In this document: one piece after another, positions 7,162 through 15,730 of the stretch
Layout: each line of letters begins with the position of its first letter
Position numbering within the stretch: position 1 is the stretch's first letter
NCBI GenBank assembly: GCA_023489425.1
Contig: JAMDCG010000056.1
Span: 21,117 to 38,888, forward strand
DNA: 17,772 nucleotides
Origin: Thermoplasmatota archaeon
GTDB taxonomy: Archaea; Thermoplasmatota; Thermoplasmata; Thermoplasmatales; Thermoplasmataceae
Direction of reading: 5' to 3'
The notes under the pieces: generated by a model
Database searches by the model: none
The model's input: the letters and a program-made list of their open reading frames with translations, nothing else
Told to the model about the DNA's origin: nothing
Program-made: the position numbers and the translations under genes

Positions 7162-8985
7162 TTGATTGCAATGGAAGAAAGAAACAAATATCCCGATGTC
7201 AGATTTGCCAGTGACTTCGAGATAAGCAAGAACGCACCATTCAAGACAGTCGATGAGTTCATTGGGGCCATGAGGAACCTGATCTCTGACGACATGATGT
7301 TAATAAGGGTAACAGAGAGTTTGTGCCCAATATGCGTCGATGACGAGAAATTCGACCAGATGAGAATTCCAGCCATAGTTTATGAGAACGCTGGAGAAGT
7401 TAAGCTGATAAAGGAATGCGCTGAGCACGGAATAACCAAGGAAAAATACTGGGAAGACTATGATATGTACCAGGAAGCAAAGAAATGGCAGGACCCTGGA
7501 GTCAAGATCCTTAACCCACACGTTGCATACCTTGAATCAAAGATAGTCTGTCCAACACACTGTGGACTTTGCGTAAAACATAAATCTCACACTGGACTTG
7601 GCAATGTAGTAGTAACAAACAGGTGTGACCTTTCATGCTGGTACTGTTTCTTCTATGCGAAAGAGAATGAACCAATATACGAGCCATCACAGGATCAGGT
7701 CAGAATGATGCTCAGAAGAATGAGAAATGAAAAACCAGTCGGTGCAAATGCAGTTCAGATCACAGGCGGAGAACCCACAATCAGGGATGACATACTGGAT
7801 GTGATCAAAATAGCTAGAGAAGAAGGCTATGAACATATACAGTTGAATACAAACAGTGTAAGAGCAGCCTTTGATCCAGATTTCCCAAAGAAGATCAGGG
7901 AAGCCGGTTCGAACGTTGTTTACACGAGTTTCGACGGACCTACACCGAGATCAAACCCGAAGAATTTCTGGGAAATTCCAGCTGCACTGCAGAATTATAA
8001 GAATGCCCCAATGGGAGTAGTACTTGTACCAACAGTAATAGGTGGAATAAATGATATGTATCTCGGGGACACCATAAGATTTGGTCTCTCAAACATCGAT
8101 TCGGTAAGAGCTGTAAACTTCCAGCCAGTGAGTTTAGTAGGAAGAATGCCAGACAGGATGAGGGAAAAGCAGAGAGTAACCATACCTGGATGTATAAAGA
8201 AGATTGAACAGCAAACTGATGGAATGATAGGCAGAGAGGACTTCTTTACAGTTCCTTCAACGACAAAAGTTTCAAACTTTGTTGAGCAGCTGAAGGGAAA
8301 GGACATGTACAAATTATCCATACACTTTGCCTGTGGAATGGGAACTTACCTCTTCAAGGAAGGAGATAAGATCACTCCTATAACCAGGTTCATAGATGTA
8401 AGGGGCATGTTCGAGTATATCGGTGAACTTGCTGATGACATAAAGGACTCATCATTCAAGACTGTTAGGAAGGTTACGTCAGCAGCCAAACTCCTTGCAA
8501 GCCTCAAGAAATTCGTAGACTATGAAAAGGCACCAAAAGATTTCAGCATAAAGGATATGGTATACAACGCATTTACTGAAGGTGATTACCACGGATTGAA
8601 GGCTTTCCACTACAAGAGTATGTTCATAGGATTCATGCACTTCATGGACCCATACACGTATGATGTAGACAGAGTCGAAAGATGTGATATCCACTATGCA
8701 ATGCCTGATGGAAGAGTAGTACCATTCTGCGCCTTCAATGTTATACCTGAACTCTACAGAGATGCAACACAGAGAAAGTATTCGATCCCTGCAAAAACAT
8801 ATGAAGAGAGAACAGGAAAGAACCTGAAGAAGGAGAAATACTTCAGGGAATACACACTGGAAGAGAAGAAATCTATACTGAACTTCTACGAAAAGAGTAT
8901 AGGCAGAAAACTTTCACAGGATGAGATAGGACTCAACCTGAACGAAGCCATACCAGTGATATCTTCTGATAAACCAGAAGATTAA
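7162..8985 (+). CDS. tes: Radical SAM tetraether lipid synthase (Tes/MJ0619 family)
   Basis: A 607-residue radical SAM protein. Tes enzymes join the phytanyl chains of two archaeal diether lipids, making the C-C bond of membrane-spanning GDGT lipids. N-terminal C55-x2-C58 and C86-AEH look like a metal knuckle. C130-x3-C134-x2-C137 is a likely auxiliary cluster ligand set. The radical SAM motif C155-DLS-C159-WY-C162 is followed by the SAM-binding TGGEPT (202-204). C391 (ACGMG), C508 and C523 (ERCDIHY...VPFC) fit the C-terminal iron-sulfur region of the family. The start is the TTG at 7162, supported by the Shine-Dalgarno site; an ATG three codons later is the alternative. Codons look more optimised than in the neighbouring archease, suggesting strong expression. 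MJ0619 relatives were once linked to methanopterin methylation, so a lipid role is the best but not the only reading. Confidence 0.8.
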   Translation: MIAMEERNKYPDVRFASDFEISKNAPFKTVDEFIGAMRNLISDDMMLIRVTESLCPICVDDEKFDQMRIPAIVYENAGEVKLIKECAEHGITKEKYWEDYDMYQEAKKWQDPGVKILNPHVAYLESKIVCPTHCGLCVKHKSHTGLGNVVVTNRCDLSCWYCFFYAKENEPIYEPSQDQVRMMLRRMRNEKPVGANAVQITGGEPTIRDDILDVIKIAREEGYEHIQLNTNSVRAAFDPDFPKKIREAGSNVVYTSFDGPTPRSNPKNFWEIPAALQNYKNAPMGVVLVPTVIGGINDMYLGDTIRFGLSNIDSVRAVNFQPVSLVGRMPDRMREKQRVTIPGCIKKIEQQTDGMIGREDFFTVPSTTKVSNFVEQLKGKDMYKLSIHFACGMGTYLFKEGDKITPITRFIDVRGMFEYIGELADDIKDSSFKTVRKVTSAAKLLASLKKFVDYEKAPKDFSIKDMVYNAFTEGDYHGLKAFHYKSMFIGFMHFMDPYTYDVDRVERCDIHYAMPDGRVVPFCAFNVIPELYRDATQRKYSIPAKTYEERTGKNLKKEKYFREYTLEEKKSILNFYEKSIGRKLSQDEIGLNLNEAIPVISSDKPED

Positions 8986-8990
8986 TCCTA

Positions 8991-8996
8991 TTTTTT
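8991..8996 (+). terminator. Possible oligo(T) terminator after the Tes-like gene
   Basis: Six T residues lie 6-11 bases after the stop codon and just before the archease ATG. Archaeal RNA polymerase can terminate on oligo(U) without a hairpin. Archease has no promoter of its own that I can see, so any termination here must be partial. Confidence 0.3.
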
Positions 8997-8999
8997 ATA

Positions 9000-9407
9000 A
9001 TGTACAAAATTTTAGATCACGAAGCAGATACAACAATCAGGTTTTTTTATAACGATTTTGAAGAATTGGTAATATCGATCATAAAGAGTTTCCAGGAAAC
9101 AATTTTAGGGAGATCAGAGAATCTTGAATGGAGTAATGTTGAGCCTTTTAATAGCGCGGTTGAAGCGGGAATAAGTTACAAATTTTTTGCCATAGATCTA
9201 TTAAATGAGATGATTTTTTTAATGGAGGAAAAAGATTTACTTCCAGTTGAACTGAGAAAAATAGATCTTAATGAGAATGTCAGGGAGCTCCAGATTGACT
9301 ATGGAAAGTGCCTGAATGTTACAAATTATAATGCTATCCCAAAGGCCGCTACAACAAACAGTGGGCAGACCTCAGATAAATTCTTTGACATAACTCTGGA
9401 CCTGTGA
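9000..9407 (+). CDS. Archease family protein, divergent
   Basis: Archease helps the RNA ligase RtcB turn over in tRNA splicing and RNA repair by promoting its guanylylation. Length (135 residues) fits the family. [12 protein letters not shown] at 4-15 corresponds to the usual L-E-H-T-A-D start, with D10 as the likely metal ligand. [18 protein letters not shown] matches the central helix (L-L-x-E-x-L-x-L). KAATTN is the position of the usual K-A-x-T-Y-H, and the protein ends in LDL, where a conserved Asp closes the metal site. The Tyr-His pair of that motif appears as Thr-Asn here, so activity may differ. The ATG is 14 bp after the Tes-like stop. RtcB is not in the window. Codon use is more AT-rich than in the flanking genes. 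Confidence 0.78.
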   Translation: MYKILDHEADTTIRFFYNDFEELVISIIKSFQETILGRSENLEWSNVEPFNSAVEAGISYKFFAIDLLNEMIFLMEEKDLLPVELRKIDLNENVRELQIDYGKCLNVTNYNAIPKAATTNSGQTSDKFFDITLDL

Positions 9408-9457
9408 ACTTGAAAAACGGTTTCTAAAGGACGAGAATCCGCCCATACTAACTAAAG

Positions 9458-9466
9458 TTTTATTTT
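9458..9466 (+). promoter_or_regulatory. TATA box for leaderless pdaD mRNA
   Basis: TTTTATTTT, preceded by the purine-rich CTAAAG as a possible BRE, is centred 25 bp before the pdaD ATG. Transcription should begin at or next to the start codon, giving a leaderless mRNA for the pdaD-leuS-aldolase operon. I see no Shine-Dalgarno sequence. Confidence 0.55.
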
Positions 9467-9486
9467 GTGAAAGTATTTACCTTAGT

Positions 9487-10035
9487 ATGACCAATTTAGT
9501 GCCAAGCAAACTTTTCTTTACAAGAGGAGTAGGTAGAGGAGATACAATGTTAAGGTCCTTCGAGGAAGCTCTCAGAGATGCAGGAATAGCCCAGTTCAAC
9601 ATCGTCGCAGTGAGTTCCATATTTCCACCAGGTGCTCAAATAGTAAGCAGGGAAGAGGGTTTGAATTACCTTAACCCAGGTCAGATACTGTTTACTGTGC
9701 TGGCAAGAAACGCTTCCAACGAGATGAACAGGATGCTTTCGTCAGCAATCGGATATGCAATTCCTACAGATAGGAGCAGGTGGGGATATCTAAGTGAACA
9801 TCATAGTTTCGGTGAGACAGAAAAGAAGGCTGGCTTCTTTGCCGAAAAGTTAGCTGCAGAAATGCTTGCAAGCACAACAGGAGAACAGGATCAGCTCGTA
9901 TGGGATGGAAAGAATGAAGAATACAGGCTGAAGGACAGGATTTTACAAACTAAAAACATCTGCTCTACTGCAGTGGTCCTGAAAGAGGATGAGTGGACAA
10001 CCACCATAGGTGCAGCTGTACTGATCGTTGAATGA
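9487..10035 (+). CDS. pdaD: Pyruvoyl-dependent arginine decarboxylase
   Basis: Decarboxylates arginine to agmatine, the precursor of polyamines and of the agmatidine that archaea place in the anticodon of tRNA-Ile2. The 182-residue proenzyme cleaves itself at a Ser-Ser bond. Here that is S43-S44 in [10 protein letters not shown], and S44 becomes the pyruvoyl group. Other family segments are [11 protein letters not shown] at 9-19, [18 protein letters not shown] in the middle, [19 protein letters not shown], and [10 protein letters not shown] near the end. The ATG at 9487 fits the upstream TATA box at leaderless distance. The stop overlaps the start of leuS by 4 bases (ATGA), indicating translational coupling. 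Confidence 0.95.
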   Translation: MTNLVPSKLFFTRGVGRGDTMLRSFEEALRDAGIAQFNIVAVSSIFPPGAQIVSREEGLNYLNPGQILFTVLARNASNEMNRMLSSAIGYAIPTDRSRWGYLSEHHSFGETEKKAGFFAEKLAAEMLASTTGEQDQLVWDGKNEEYRLKDRILQTKNICSTAVVLKEDEWTTTIGAAVLIVE

Positions 10036-12737
10036 TTTCGATGAATGAAGAGAAGGAGTGGCAGGAGAAGTGGAAAAATAGTGGGATATTTAATTCTGAA
10101 CCAGATCAGAGGAAAAAATATCTCATAACGGTTCCATGGCCTTATACAAGTGGCCCTCTACATGTTGGTCACGGGAGGACTTACACACTGGCAGATATTC
10201 TCGGTAGATACAAGAGACTTAGAGGGTATAATGTCCTTTTTCCAATGGGATTCCACGAAAGTGGTACCCCAATAGGTTCAATTTCAGAGAAGATTAAACG
10301 CGGGGATGAAAAGACCATTTCCCTTTACAGGAAATATATATCTGAATATGAAAATGAGAGCATGATAGACGGAGTTCTTGAAAGTTTCAAGGATCCCCTG
10401 AATGTTGCCGACTATTTTGCCTCAAAAATTACAAAGGACTTCATGGCATTAGGTTATTCCATTGACTGGAGGAGATCGTTCCGATCAATAGATCCTATTT
10501 ACAGCAAATTTGTACAGTGGCAGTTCAGAAAGCTTGGAAGCTTGAATTTACTGAAACAGGGTAGTCATCCTGTACTTTATAGCGCTGAAGATGGTAATGC
10601 AGTTGGAGAGGATGATATTGAGGACGGTGATACGAACAAGGTGTCCATAGAAAAATTCTCCATGGTCCTTTTCAAGAATAAAAATGAAGAGTTTTATCTG
10701 GCCGCTGCCTCTCTCAGACCGGAGACCATTTTTGCCGTTACAAATTTGTGGATCAATCCCCGAACTAAATACGTGAAAATAAGAATTCACGATAAGATAA
10801 TAGTAGTTTCAGAATATGCATCGGGTAAGATTCTATTGCAGTTTGAAGATTCTGACATAGTAGGCGAAGTAGATAATAGTAAACTCATGGATGGCCGGTA
10901 TACAGTTCCATTTGCGGAAACTGAAGTAAGAGTTTATCCAAATGCAGGAATCAATCCTGATCAGGCTACAGGTGTTGTGTATAGTGTCCCTGGACATTCT
11001 GTTATGGATCTGAATTTTATCAGGGGTCTTGGGCTGGATATTCAGGCTATTCATATAATAACGGCAAAGAACGGTTTGTCAAGAGCTTCGGATTACCTGA
11101 ATAAGTTGAATGATCCTGTAGAAGCGAATGCTGAAATTTACAGGGATGAATTTTATGAAGGGTACATGGTCAATACCCTGCCAGTCATTGGAGGGAAAAG
11201 TGTAAGAGAAGCAAGAGATATAATGAATTCAAAACTTCATGAAAGAGGCACTGGCTTCACCTTCTATGAAACCTCACGACCGGCAAAGACCAGGGATGGA
11301 AAACCTGTTACAGTATCAATAATGCATGATCAGTGGTTCATAGATTATTCCGATGAAGCGTGGAAGGACAAAACCAGAGGAAATGTTTCCACAATGCACT
11401 TTTTCCCTGAATTTTACAGAAAGAACATGTTTGACGTGATTGACTGGATAGAAGAAAGGGCATGTGCAAGGAAAAGAGGACTTGGAACCCCTCTCCCCCA
11501 GGATCCTTCGTGGGTTATAGAATCGCTTTCAGATTCCACAATATACCCAGCATTCTATACATTTGCCCATCTCATAAATAATGAAATCGCAGAAGAAATA
11601 GATGATGAATTCTTTGATTTTATAATAAGCGATGAGAAAAAACAGGTTCCAGAAAAGATAGGGAAATTGTCGGAGAAGGCAAAGATGGAATTTCAATACT
11701 GGTACGGAGTGGATCAGAGGATAACCTCAGCATCTCATATGTCAAACCACCTTGTCTTCTATCTAATGAATCACAGTGCATTGCTGGAAGATTGCTATCA
11801 ACCTGGAGGAATTTCAATTATAGGAATGGTTATATCCAATGGTGCCAAAATTTCAAAGAGCAAGGGGAATGCAGTTTCCCTTCTTGATGTTGTGAGGCAG
11901 TACGGGGCAGACCTTTTCAGGTTGTATGTGGCACTTGTAGCAGAGGTGGATTCGGTGCTGGACTGGAACGAGTCCGAGATAGAAAATATAAGGGGAGTTT
12001 ATGATACCATAAGAAACACCCTTGCTATTCCAGCGAGCACCACAGTGAAAAGTAAGGATAATTACACTGAGGTCTTTAAGATTAAATTCAAGCATCATCT
12101 CAGAAATTACCTTGAAAAGATGGATAATTTCCAGATTAGGGGGGCCTATGTGGAAATGGTGTATGAAGTTATGAGGGAACTAAATCAGCTTGGAAGCCTC
12201 GGAATGGACGTTGCTGCAGCGGTGAGTCAGGTCAGGAGGGAATGGACCCAGGTATTATCATGTGTAGTTCCTCATATGGCTGAAACAGTATGGAGTCAAC
12301 TGAATGAGGGTGGTTTTGTTTCAAATAGCGAAATTTCAATAGAAGACATTTCAGAAAATGAAATGAACAGGGAAAGAAGTTTTGATTATACCATGTCACT
12401 TGCAGACGATATAAGGTCAATTCAGGCTGTTACAAAAATAAAACCATCAATGATAAGAATAACTGTAAGCAATAGCAGGATAAAGGAAGAGACAAGGCGG
12501 ATAGTCGATGGGGACCTCAATGTTTCAATGAAGTCCATTATTGGAAACGTGAAGAAATTTCGTGGTAAACTCAACATGGAAGTTGATGAAATGGCTGCCA
12601 TTTCTGAATTCAAGGGTATACTACAGAAAATTTTCTCTGCAGATGTAATGGTGGAAGAGTATGGAGGAGATGGGAAAGGCAAGGTACCATTGCCGGGAAG
12701 ACCAGTAATAGAACTTAAGGGTGATCGAGTTGGATGA
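10032..12737 (+). CDS. leuS: Leucyl-tRNA synthetase, archaeal type
   Basis: Class I synthetase that attaches leucine to tRNA-Leu, 901 residues with the chosen start. The ATP-binding HIGH motif is HVGH at 44-47 ([14 protein letters not shown]). The KMSKS loop appears as KISKS at 606-610 ([10 protein letters not shown]). The inserted CP1 editing domain lies between them, with [16 protein letters not shown] as a clear landmark. An anticodon-binding helical domain follows KISKS, and the C-terminal tail ends in [14 protein letters not shown], which in archaeal enzymes contacts the long variable arm of tRNA-Leu. The first ATG overlaps the pdaD stop; a second in-frame ATG at 10041 (MNEEKEW) is equally possible. 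The 3' end overlaps or abuts the aldolase/dehydrogenase gene. Confidence 0.96.
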   Translation: MISMNEEKEWQEKWKNSGIFNSEPDQRKKYLITVPWPYTSGPLHVGHGRTYTLADILGRYKRLRGYNVLFPMGFHESGTPIGSISEKIKRGDEKTISLYRKYISEYENESMIDGVLESFKDPLNVADYFASKITKDFMALGYSIDWRRSFRSIDPIYSKFVQWQFRKLGSLNLLKQGSHPVLYSAEDGNAVGEDDIEDGDTNKVSIEKFSMVLFKNKNEEFYLAAASLRPETIFAVTNLWINPRTKYVKIRIHDKIIVVSEYASGKILLQFEDSDIVGEVDNSKLMDGRYTVPFAETEVRVYPNAGINPDQATGVVYSVPGHSVMDLNFIRGLGLDIQAIHIITAKNGLSRASDYLNKLNDPVEANAEIYRDEFYEGYMVNTLPVIGGKSVREARDIMNSKLHERGTGFTFYETSRPAKTRDGKPVTVSIMHDQWFIDYSDEAWKDKTRGNVSTMHFFPEFYRKNMFDVIDWIEERACARKRGLGTPLPQDPSWVIESLSDSTIYPAFYTFAHLINNEIAEEIDDEFFDFIISDEKKQVPEKIGKLSEKAKMEFQYWYGVDQRITSASHMSNHLVFYLMNHSALLEDCYQPGGISIIGMVISNGAKISKSKGNAVSLLDVVRQYGADLFRLYVALVAEVDSVLDWNESEIENIRGVYDTIRNTLAIPASTTVKSKDNYTEVFKIKFKHHLRNYLEKMDNFQIRGAYVEMVYEVMRELNQLGSLGMDVAAAVSQVRREWTQVLSCVVPHMAETVWSQLNEGGFVSNSEISIEDISENEMNRERSFDYTMSLADDIRSIQAVTKIKPSMIRITVSNSRIKEETRRIVDGDLNVSMKSIIGNVKKFRGKLNMEVDEMAAISEFKGILQKIFSADVMVEEYGGDGKGKVPLPGRPVIELKGDRVG
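12720..12725 (+). promoter_or_regulatory. Ribosome-binding site inside leuS for the aldolase/dehydrogenase gene
   Basis: GGTGAT matches the archaeal Shine-Dalgarno core. It ends 4 bases before TTG (12730) and 13 before ATG (12739), and it includes the GTG at 12721. This favours TTG as the start, with ATG next. Confidence 0.45.
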
Positions 12738-14667
12738 AATGGATTTTAGAGTTGAAAGTGCAAGGAAGCTTGGGAAGGATCAGGAACTTGTTCTCCACGG
12801 AGGAGGGAATGCAAGTGTAAAGGTGCTGGAAACAGATCATGCAGGAAGGATAATAAAAATTCTAAGGGTCAAGGGAAGCGGATCTGACATGGCCACAATT
12901 GACCGCAAGGGGTTCACTGGTGTAAGGATGGAGGATTTGCTGCATGCAAGAATGATAGATGAAATGAGCGATGAGGAAATGATGAGTTATCTCAGAAAGA
13001 GCATGATAGATTCCTCTGAACCTTCTCCGTCTGTAGAAACTTTTCTGCATGCCTTCATCCCATACACATACGTTGATCATTCCCATTCTGACCACATACT
13101 GATGCTGACTAATTCCAATCTGAAAAATGATGAACTCAAGGAGATTCTCGGGAATGTAATAATTCTTGATTATTATCCACCAGGCTTCAAGCTTGCGAAG
13201 AAGGTCATGGAAATAGTAAGCAAGATAACACCTGATGTTGATGGGATTGTACTATCCAAGCATGGTCTGTTCACCTTCGGTGAGACAGCTGATGAGAGCT
13301 ATGAAAAGCATATAAAAATTGTTGACAGGGCCAGGGATTATATATCAAGAAAAATAAAAGGACCCATATTCAATGAAAAATTCAAAAATGATGAATCAGC
13401 CTATGAAAAACTTCCAGAACTTAGAGGGGCTGTGTCAAAGAACTACAGAAAAATACTCCTCGTTGATCGATCTGAAGAGGCAATCAGGATTGCCCGTTCT
13501 GAGGAGGGTGAAATATTCAGGGAGAGTGGGCCTGCAACACCAGACATGCTTATACGTACAAAATATGATTATCTTTATGTCACAGGGGAAGAAGACCCTG
13601 GTGAGAAAGTAAGGGAATACTCAGAAAAATATGAAAAAGAATATAAAACATACATTAAGGAATTTCCAATGCATGATCCCTTCCCTTCTATCATTCTTAT
13701 CAGGGGTTTTGGGATTGTTACAGCTGCAAGAACCTACAGGGAATGTTCAATTATCAGGGACCAGTTCATACATTCAATGAGGGTAAATTCCGTTGCAGAA
13801 AAACTTGGAAAACATTCCTTCATTTCCAGAAAGGAGGCTTTCGATATGGAATACTGGCCACTAGAAGAGGCAAAGCTCAAGAAATTCAAGCCGAGAAAGC
13901 TTGAGGGGACTGTGAGCATAGTCACCGGTGCAGCCAATGGAATAGGATTGGAAGCTTTCAGGAAACTTGCTGCAAACGGTTCCAATGTTGTTGGAGCGGA
14001 TAAGGAAAAATCAATCAGTGATATTGCCAGATCAATTTCAAATGAATTCGGAACTGAAGCCCTAGGTTATGAAATCGATCTCACAGATACAGAAAAGGTA
14101 AAAAAAATGATAGGGGATATCCGGGATAAATATGGAGGAGTTGACGTAGTATTCCATAATGCAGGAATTCTGAAGTCAGAGTACATAGAGGATATTCAAC
14201 TGGATACCCTCATGTTGCATTTCAAGATCAATTCACTGGCACCTTTCATAATATCTCAGGAAGTATTCAGGATAATGAAGAAGCAGGGAATAGGTGGAAA
14301 TTTTGTTTTCAACATAACAAAGAACCTTACCAACCCCGGTCCTGGAATGATATCCTATGGTACCACCAAGGCATTTTCAGCACAACTTTCACACTATATT
14401 GCGAAGGAGGGAGGCAGGTATGGTATCAGGTCCAACATCATAAACCCCGACAAGATCTTCAAAAATTCAAAGATCTGGGAAAATGGTGTCCTGGAGGCAA
14501 GAGCCAAGGCTAAAGGCCTGACCGCTGACGAGTACAAGAGGGGAAACCTTCTCAGAAAAGAAGTGCTCCCAGAACATGTTGCGAATATGCTGATTGCAAT
14601 GCTGGATGAAGATACATTTGGAGCAACCACAGATTCCATGGTTCCAGTTGATGGCGGTATACTATAG
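12730..14667 (+). CDS. Bifunctional class II aldolase / short-chain dehydrogenase (RhaD-RhaE-like)
   Basis: A fusion of about 645 residues. Residues use the TTG start; GTG 12721 or ATG 12739 are possible. The N-terminal half is a class II aldolase: LHGGGNAS (22-29) binds phosphate, and H117 and H119 (DHSHSDH) with H178 (SKHGLFTFGE) are the likely metal ligands. The middle linker, with GPATPDMLIRTK, is typical of this fusion. The C-terminal half is a short-chain dehydrogenase: TGAANGIG (399-406), NAGI, Y543-x3-K547, then INPDKIF, KEVLPEHVA and PVDGG, as in bacterial rhamnulose-phosphate aldolase/dehydrogenase fusions. Such proteins cleave a deoxy-sugar phosphate and act on the lactaldehyde released. 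The substrate here is not known, and some archaea degrade rhamnose without a phosphorylated sugar. The usual catalytic Ser, 13 residues before Tyr, is Thr530. It is coupled to leuS and meets the next gene head-on. Confidence 0.88.
   Translation: MDEMDFRVESARKLGKDQELVLHGGGNASVKVLETDHAGRIIKILRVKGSGSDMATIDRKGFTGVRMEDLLHARMIDEMSDEEMMSYLRKSMIDSSEPSPSVETFLHAFIPYTYVDHSHSDHILMLTNSNLKNDELKEILGNVIILDYYPPGFKLAKKVMEIVSKITPDVDGIVLSKHGLFTFGETADESYEKHIKIVDRARDYISRKIKGPIFNEKFKNDESAYEKLPELRGAVSKNYRKILLVDRSEEAIRIARSEEGEIFRESGPATPDMLIRTKYDYLYVTGEEDPGEKVREYSEKYEKEYKTYIKEFPMHDPFPSIILIRGFGIVTAARTYRECSIIRDQFIHSMRVNSVAEKLGKHSFISRKEAFDMEYWPLEEAKLKKFKPRKLEGTVSIVTGAANGIGLEAFRKLAANGSNVVGADKEKSISDIARSISNEFGTEALGYEIDLTDTEKVKKMIGDIRDKYGGVDVVFHNAGILKSEYIEDIQLDTLMLHFKINSLAPFIISQEVFRIMKKQGIGGNFVFNITKNLTNPGPGMISYGTTKAFSAQLSHYIAKEGGRYGIRSNIINPDKIFKNSKIWENGVLEARAKAKGLTADEYKRGNLLRKEVLPEHVANMLIAMLDEDTFGATTDSMVPVDGGIL
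14662..14667. other. Convergent stop codons within one CTATAG palindrome
   Basis: TAG at 14665-14667 ends the aldolase/dehydrogenase on the plus strand. CTA at 14662-14664, read on the minus strand as TAG, ends the GGR-like gene. The two genes thus abut with no spacer, and no terminator fits between them. Confidence 0.95.
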
Positions 14668-15624
14668 GAAATGTGAAAGAATCTTCCTGAAACTTATGGA
14701 GAAACCGAACTTCTTCATTTCATTCATTGCCAGTCGCACTGCGAGAATGTTGGATGACATGAATACCCTTCCGGATTGAATGTTCTCCACTAAATTTGCT
14801 ATCCTTTCGAATTCTTTCATTCGCTTGCTTATCCTATTCTGGTAAATAATAGATATTTCTCCAATGTCATCGCTCTTCTTCATGCTTTGAAAAAGTGCCT
14901 CCGCGGATTCCAAAGCTGGAATTATGCCTTCACCCAGCAATGGCGAGATGTACCCTATGCTCTCTCCAACTCCAAGTATATTGCCGGAAGTTATGTTCTC
15001 TTTTATAGGCCTCATCCTTATCATTCTTGACACTGTTCTGACCGCTTCATACTTCTCCAGATGATCTTTTACTTCTTCCAGGTTAATACCCCCTGCCCCC
15101 ATATGATACCTGTCTCCCAGTGGAAACGACCAGAAGTATCCCCTCCCTTCCGGAAAGAAATAAAAGTAAAATCCTTTATATTCTGATTTTCTGCATACCT
15201 TTTCAATGGCAAACATCTTCTTATCTTTCCCGCTTGCTGGAAGATAAAACCTCGAAACGCCGGTGGCATCAATAACAGGCTGATCCTGATTTAATGGACA
15301 TGTGGAGTGAAGCACCTCCTCACCGCTCATCAACTGTTCCATTTTCATCTTGTTGACCGTGCATAAACCAGTATTTTCTGCTTCAATTGGCTCAAAATTA
15401 TTGCCCGCAATCTCAACAATATTATCCTGAGCTTCCAGGATCTGATCGAATTCAATGTTCAGGTTGCTCAGGTATGGCACAAGAAGATTCCTGTTAGTTG
15501 CAAATCCGCATGGTATGTAAAAATCCTTTATCTTTGGATCAAATATCCTGACATCATACCCCTCATTTCTCATCCTGCCAAATAGATATGAACCCGCTAT
15601 TCCTGCGCCTGCAATATTCCACAC
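14662..15624 (-). CDS. Geranylgeranyl reductase (GGR)-family flavoprotein, short form
   Basis: FAD-dependent reductase of the family that saturates the isoprenoid double bonds of archaeal lipids. Length is 320 residues, shorter than the roughly 400 usual for the lipid enzymes. GAGIAGSYLF (6-15) is the FAD-binding Gly-rich loop. C39 in IPCG matches the conserved PCG cysteine. Y163-x-W165-x-F167-P168, then 7 residues and G176-x-G178, is the substrate-binding signature (YxWxFP-x7/8-GxG) described for archaeal GGR. VGESIGYISPLLGEGI matches the second FAD region. The start is GTG at 15624, about 25 bp from a TATA-like box and thus probably leaderless; a nearby ATG (15634) is out of frame. Thermoplasmatales carry several GGR paralogues, so the substrate could be a lipid precursor or another prenyl compound such as a quinone chain. 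Confidence 0.82.
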   Translation of the reverse strand: MWNIAGAGIAGSYLFGRMRNEGYDVRIFDPKIKDFYIPCGFATNRNLLVPYLSNLNIEFDQILEAQDNIVEIAGNNFEPIEAENTGLCTVNKMKMEQLMSGEEVLHSTCPLNQDQPVIDATGVSRFYLPASGKDKKMFAIEKVCRKSEYKGFYFYFFPEGRGYFWSFPLGDRYHMGAGGINLEEVKDHLEKYEAVRTVSRMIRMRPIKENITSGNILGVGESIGYISPLLGEGIIPALESAEALFQSMKKSDDIGEISIIYQNRISKRMKEFERIANLVENIQSGRVFMSSNILAVRLAMNEMKKFGFSISFRKILSHFL

Positions 15625-15641
15625 CCCACTGCATTATAACA

Positions 15642-15652
15642 CTTTAATAAAA
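15642..15652 (-). promoter_or_regulatory. TATA box for the GGR-like gene
   Basis: On the minus strand this reads TTTTATTAAAG, centred about 23-26 bp before the GTG start at 15624. That fits a leaderless transcript. Confidence 0.45.
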
Positions 15653-15703
15653 CTTGGTGCTCAATCTGTGCATCGGTTTATGGAAAATGCAGATGCATAA
15701 GGA

Positions 15704-15713
15704 TTAATTAATA
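15704..15713 (+). promoter_or_regulatory. TATA box for truA
   Basis: TTAATTAATA is centred near 15708, about 23 bp before GTG 15731 and only 14 bp before TTG 15722. The spacing supports GTG as a leaderless start. It shares the 100-bp divergent spacer with the GGR-like promoter. Confidence 0.4.
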
Positions 15714-15730
15714 TCGTAAAATTGCAGTAC

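Noticed and set aside
7107..7376. 89-codon minus-strand ORF over the Tes-like start and promoter
   Set aside because: It overlaps the Tes-like coding region and promoter, and its sequence looks like reverse-frame translation.
13373..13612. 79-codon plus-strand ORF inside the aldolase/dehydrogenase
   Set aside because: It is an out-of-frame shadow within a continuous fusion protein. I also considered it as a sign of a frameshift, but the main frame is unbroken.
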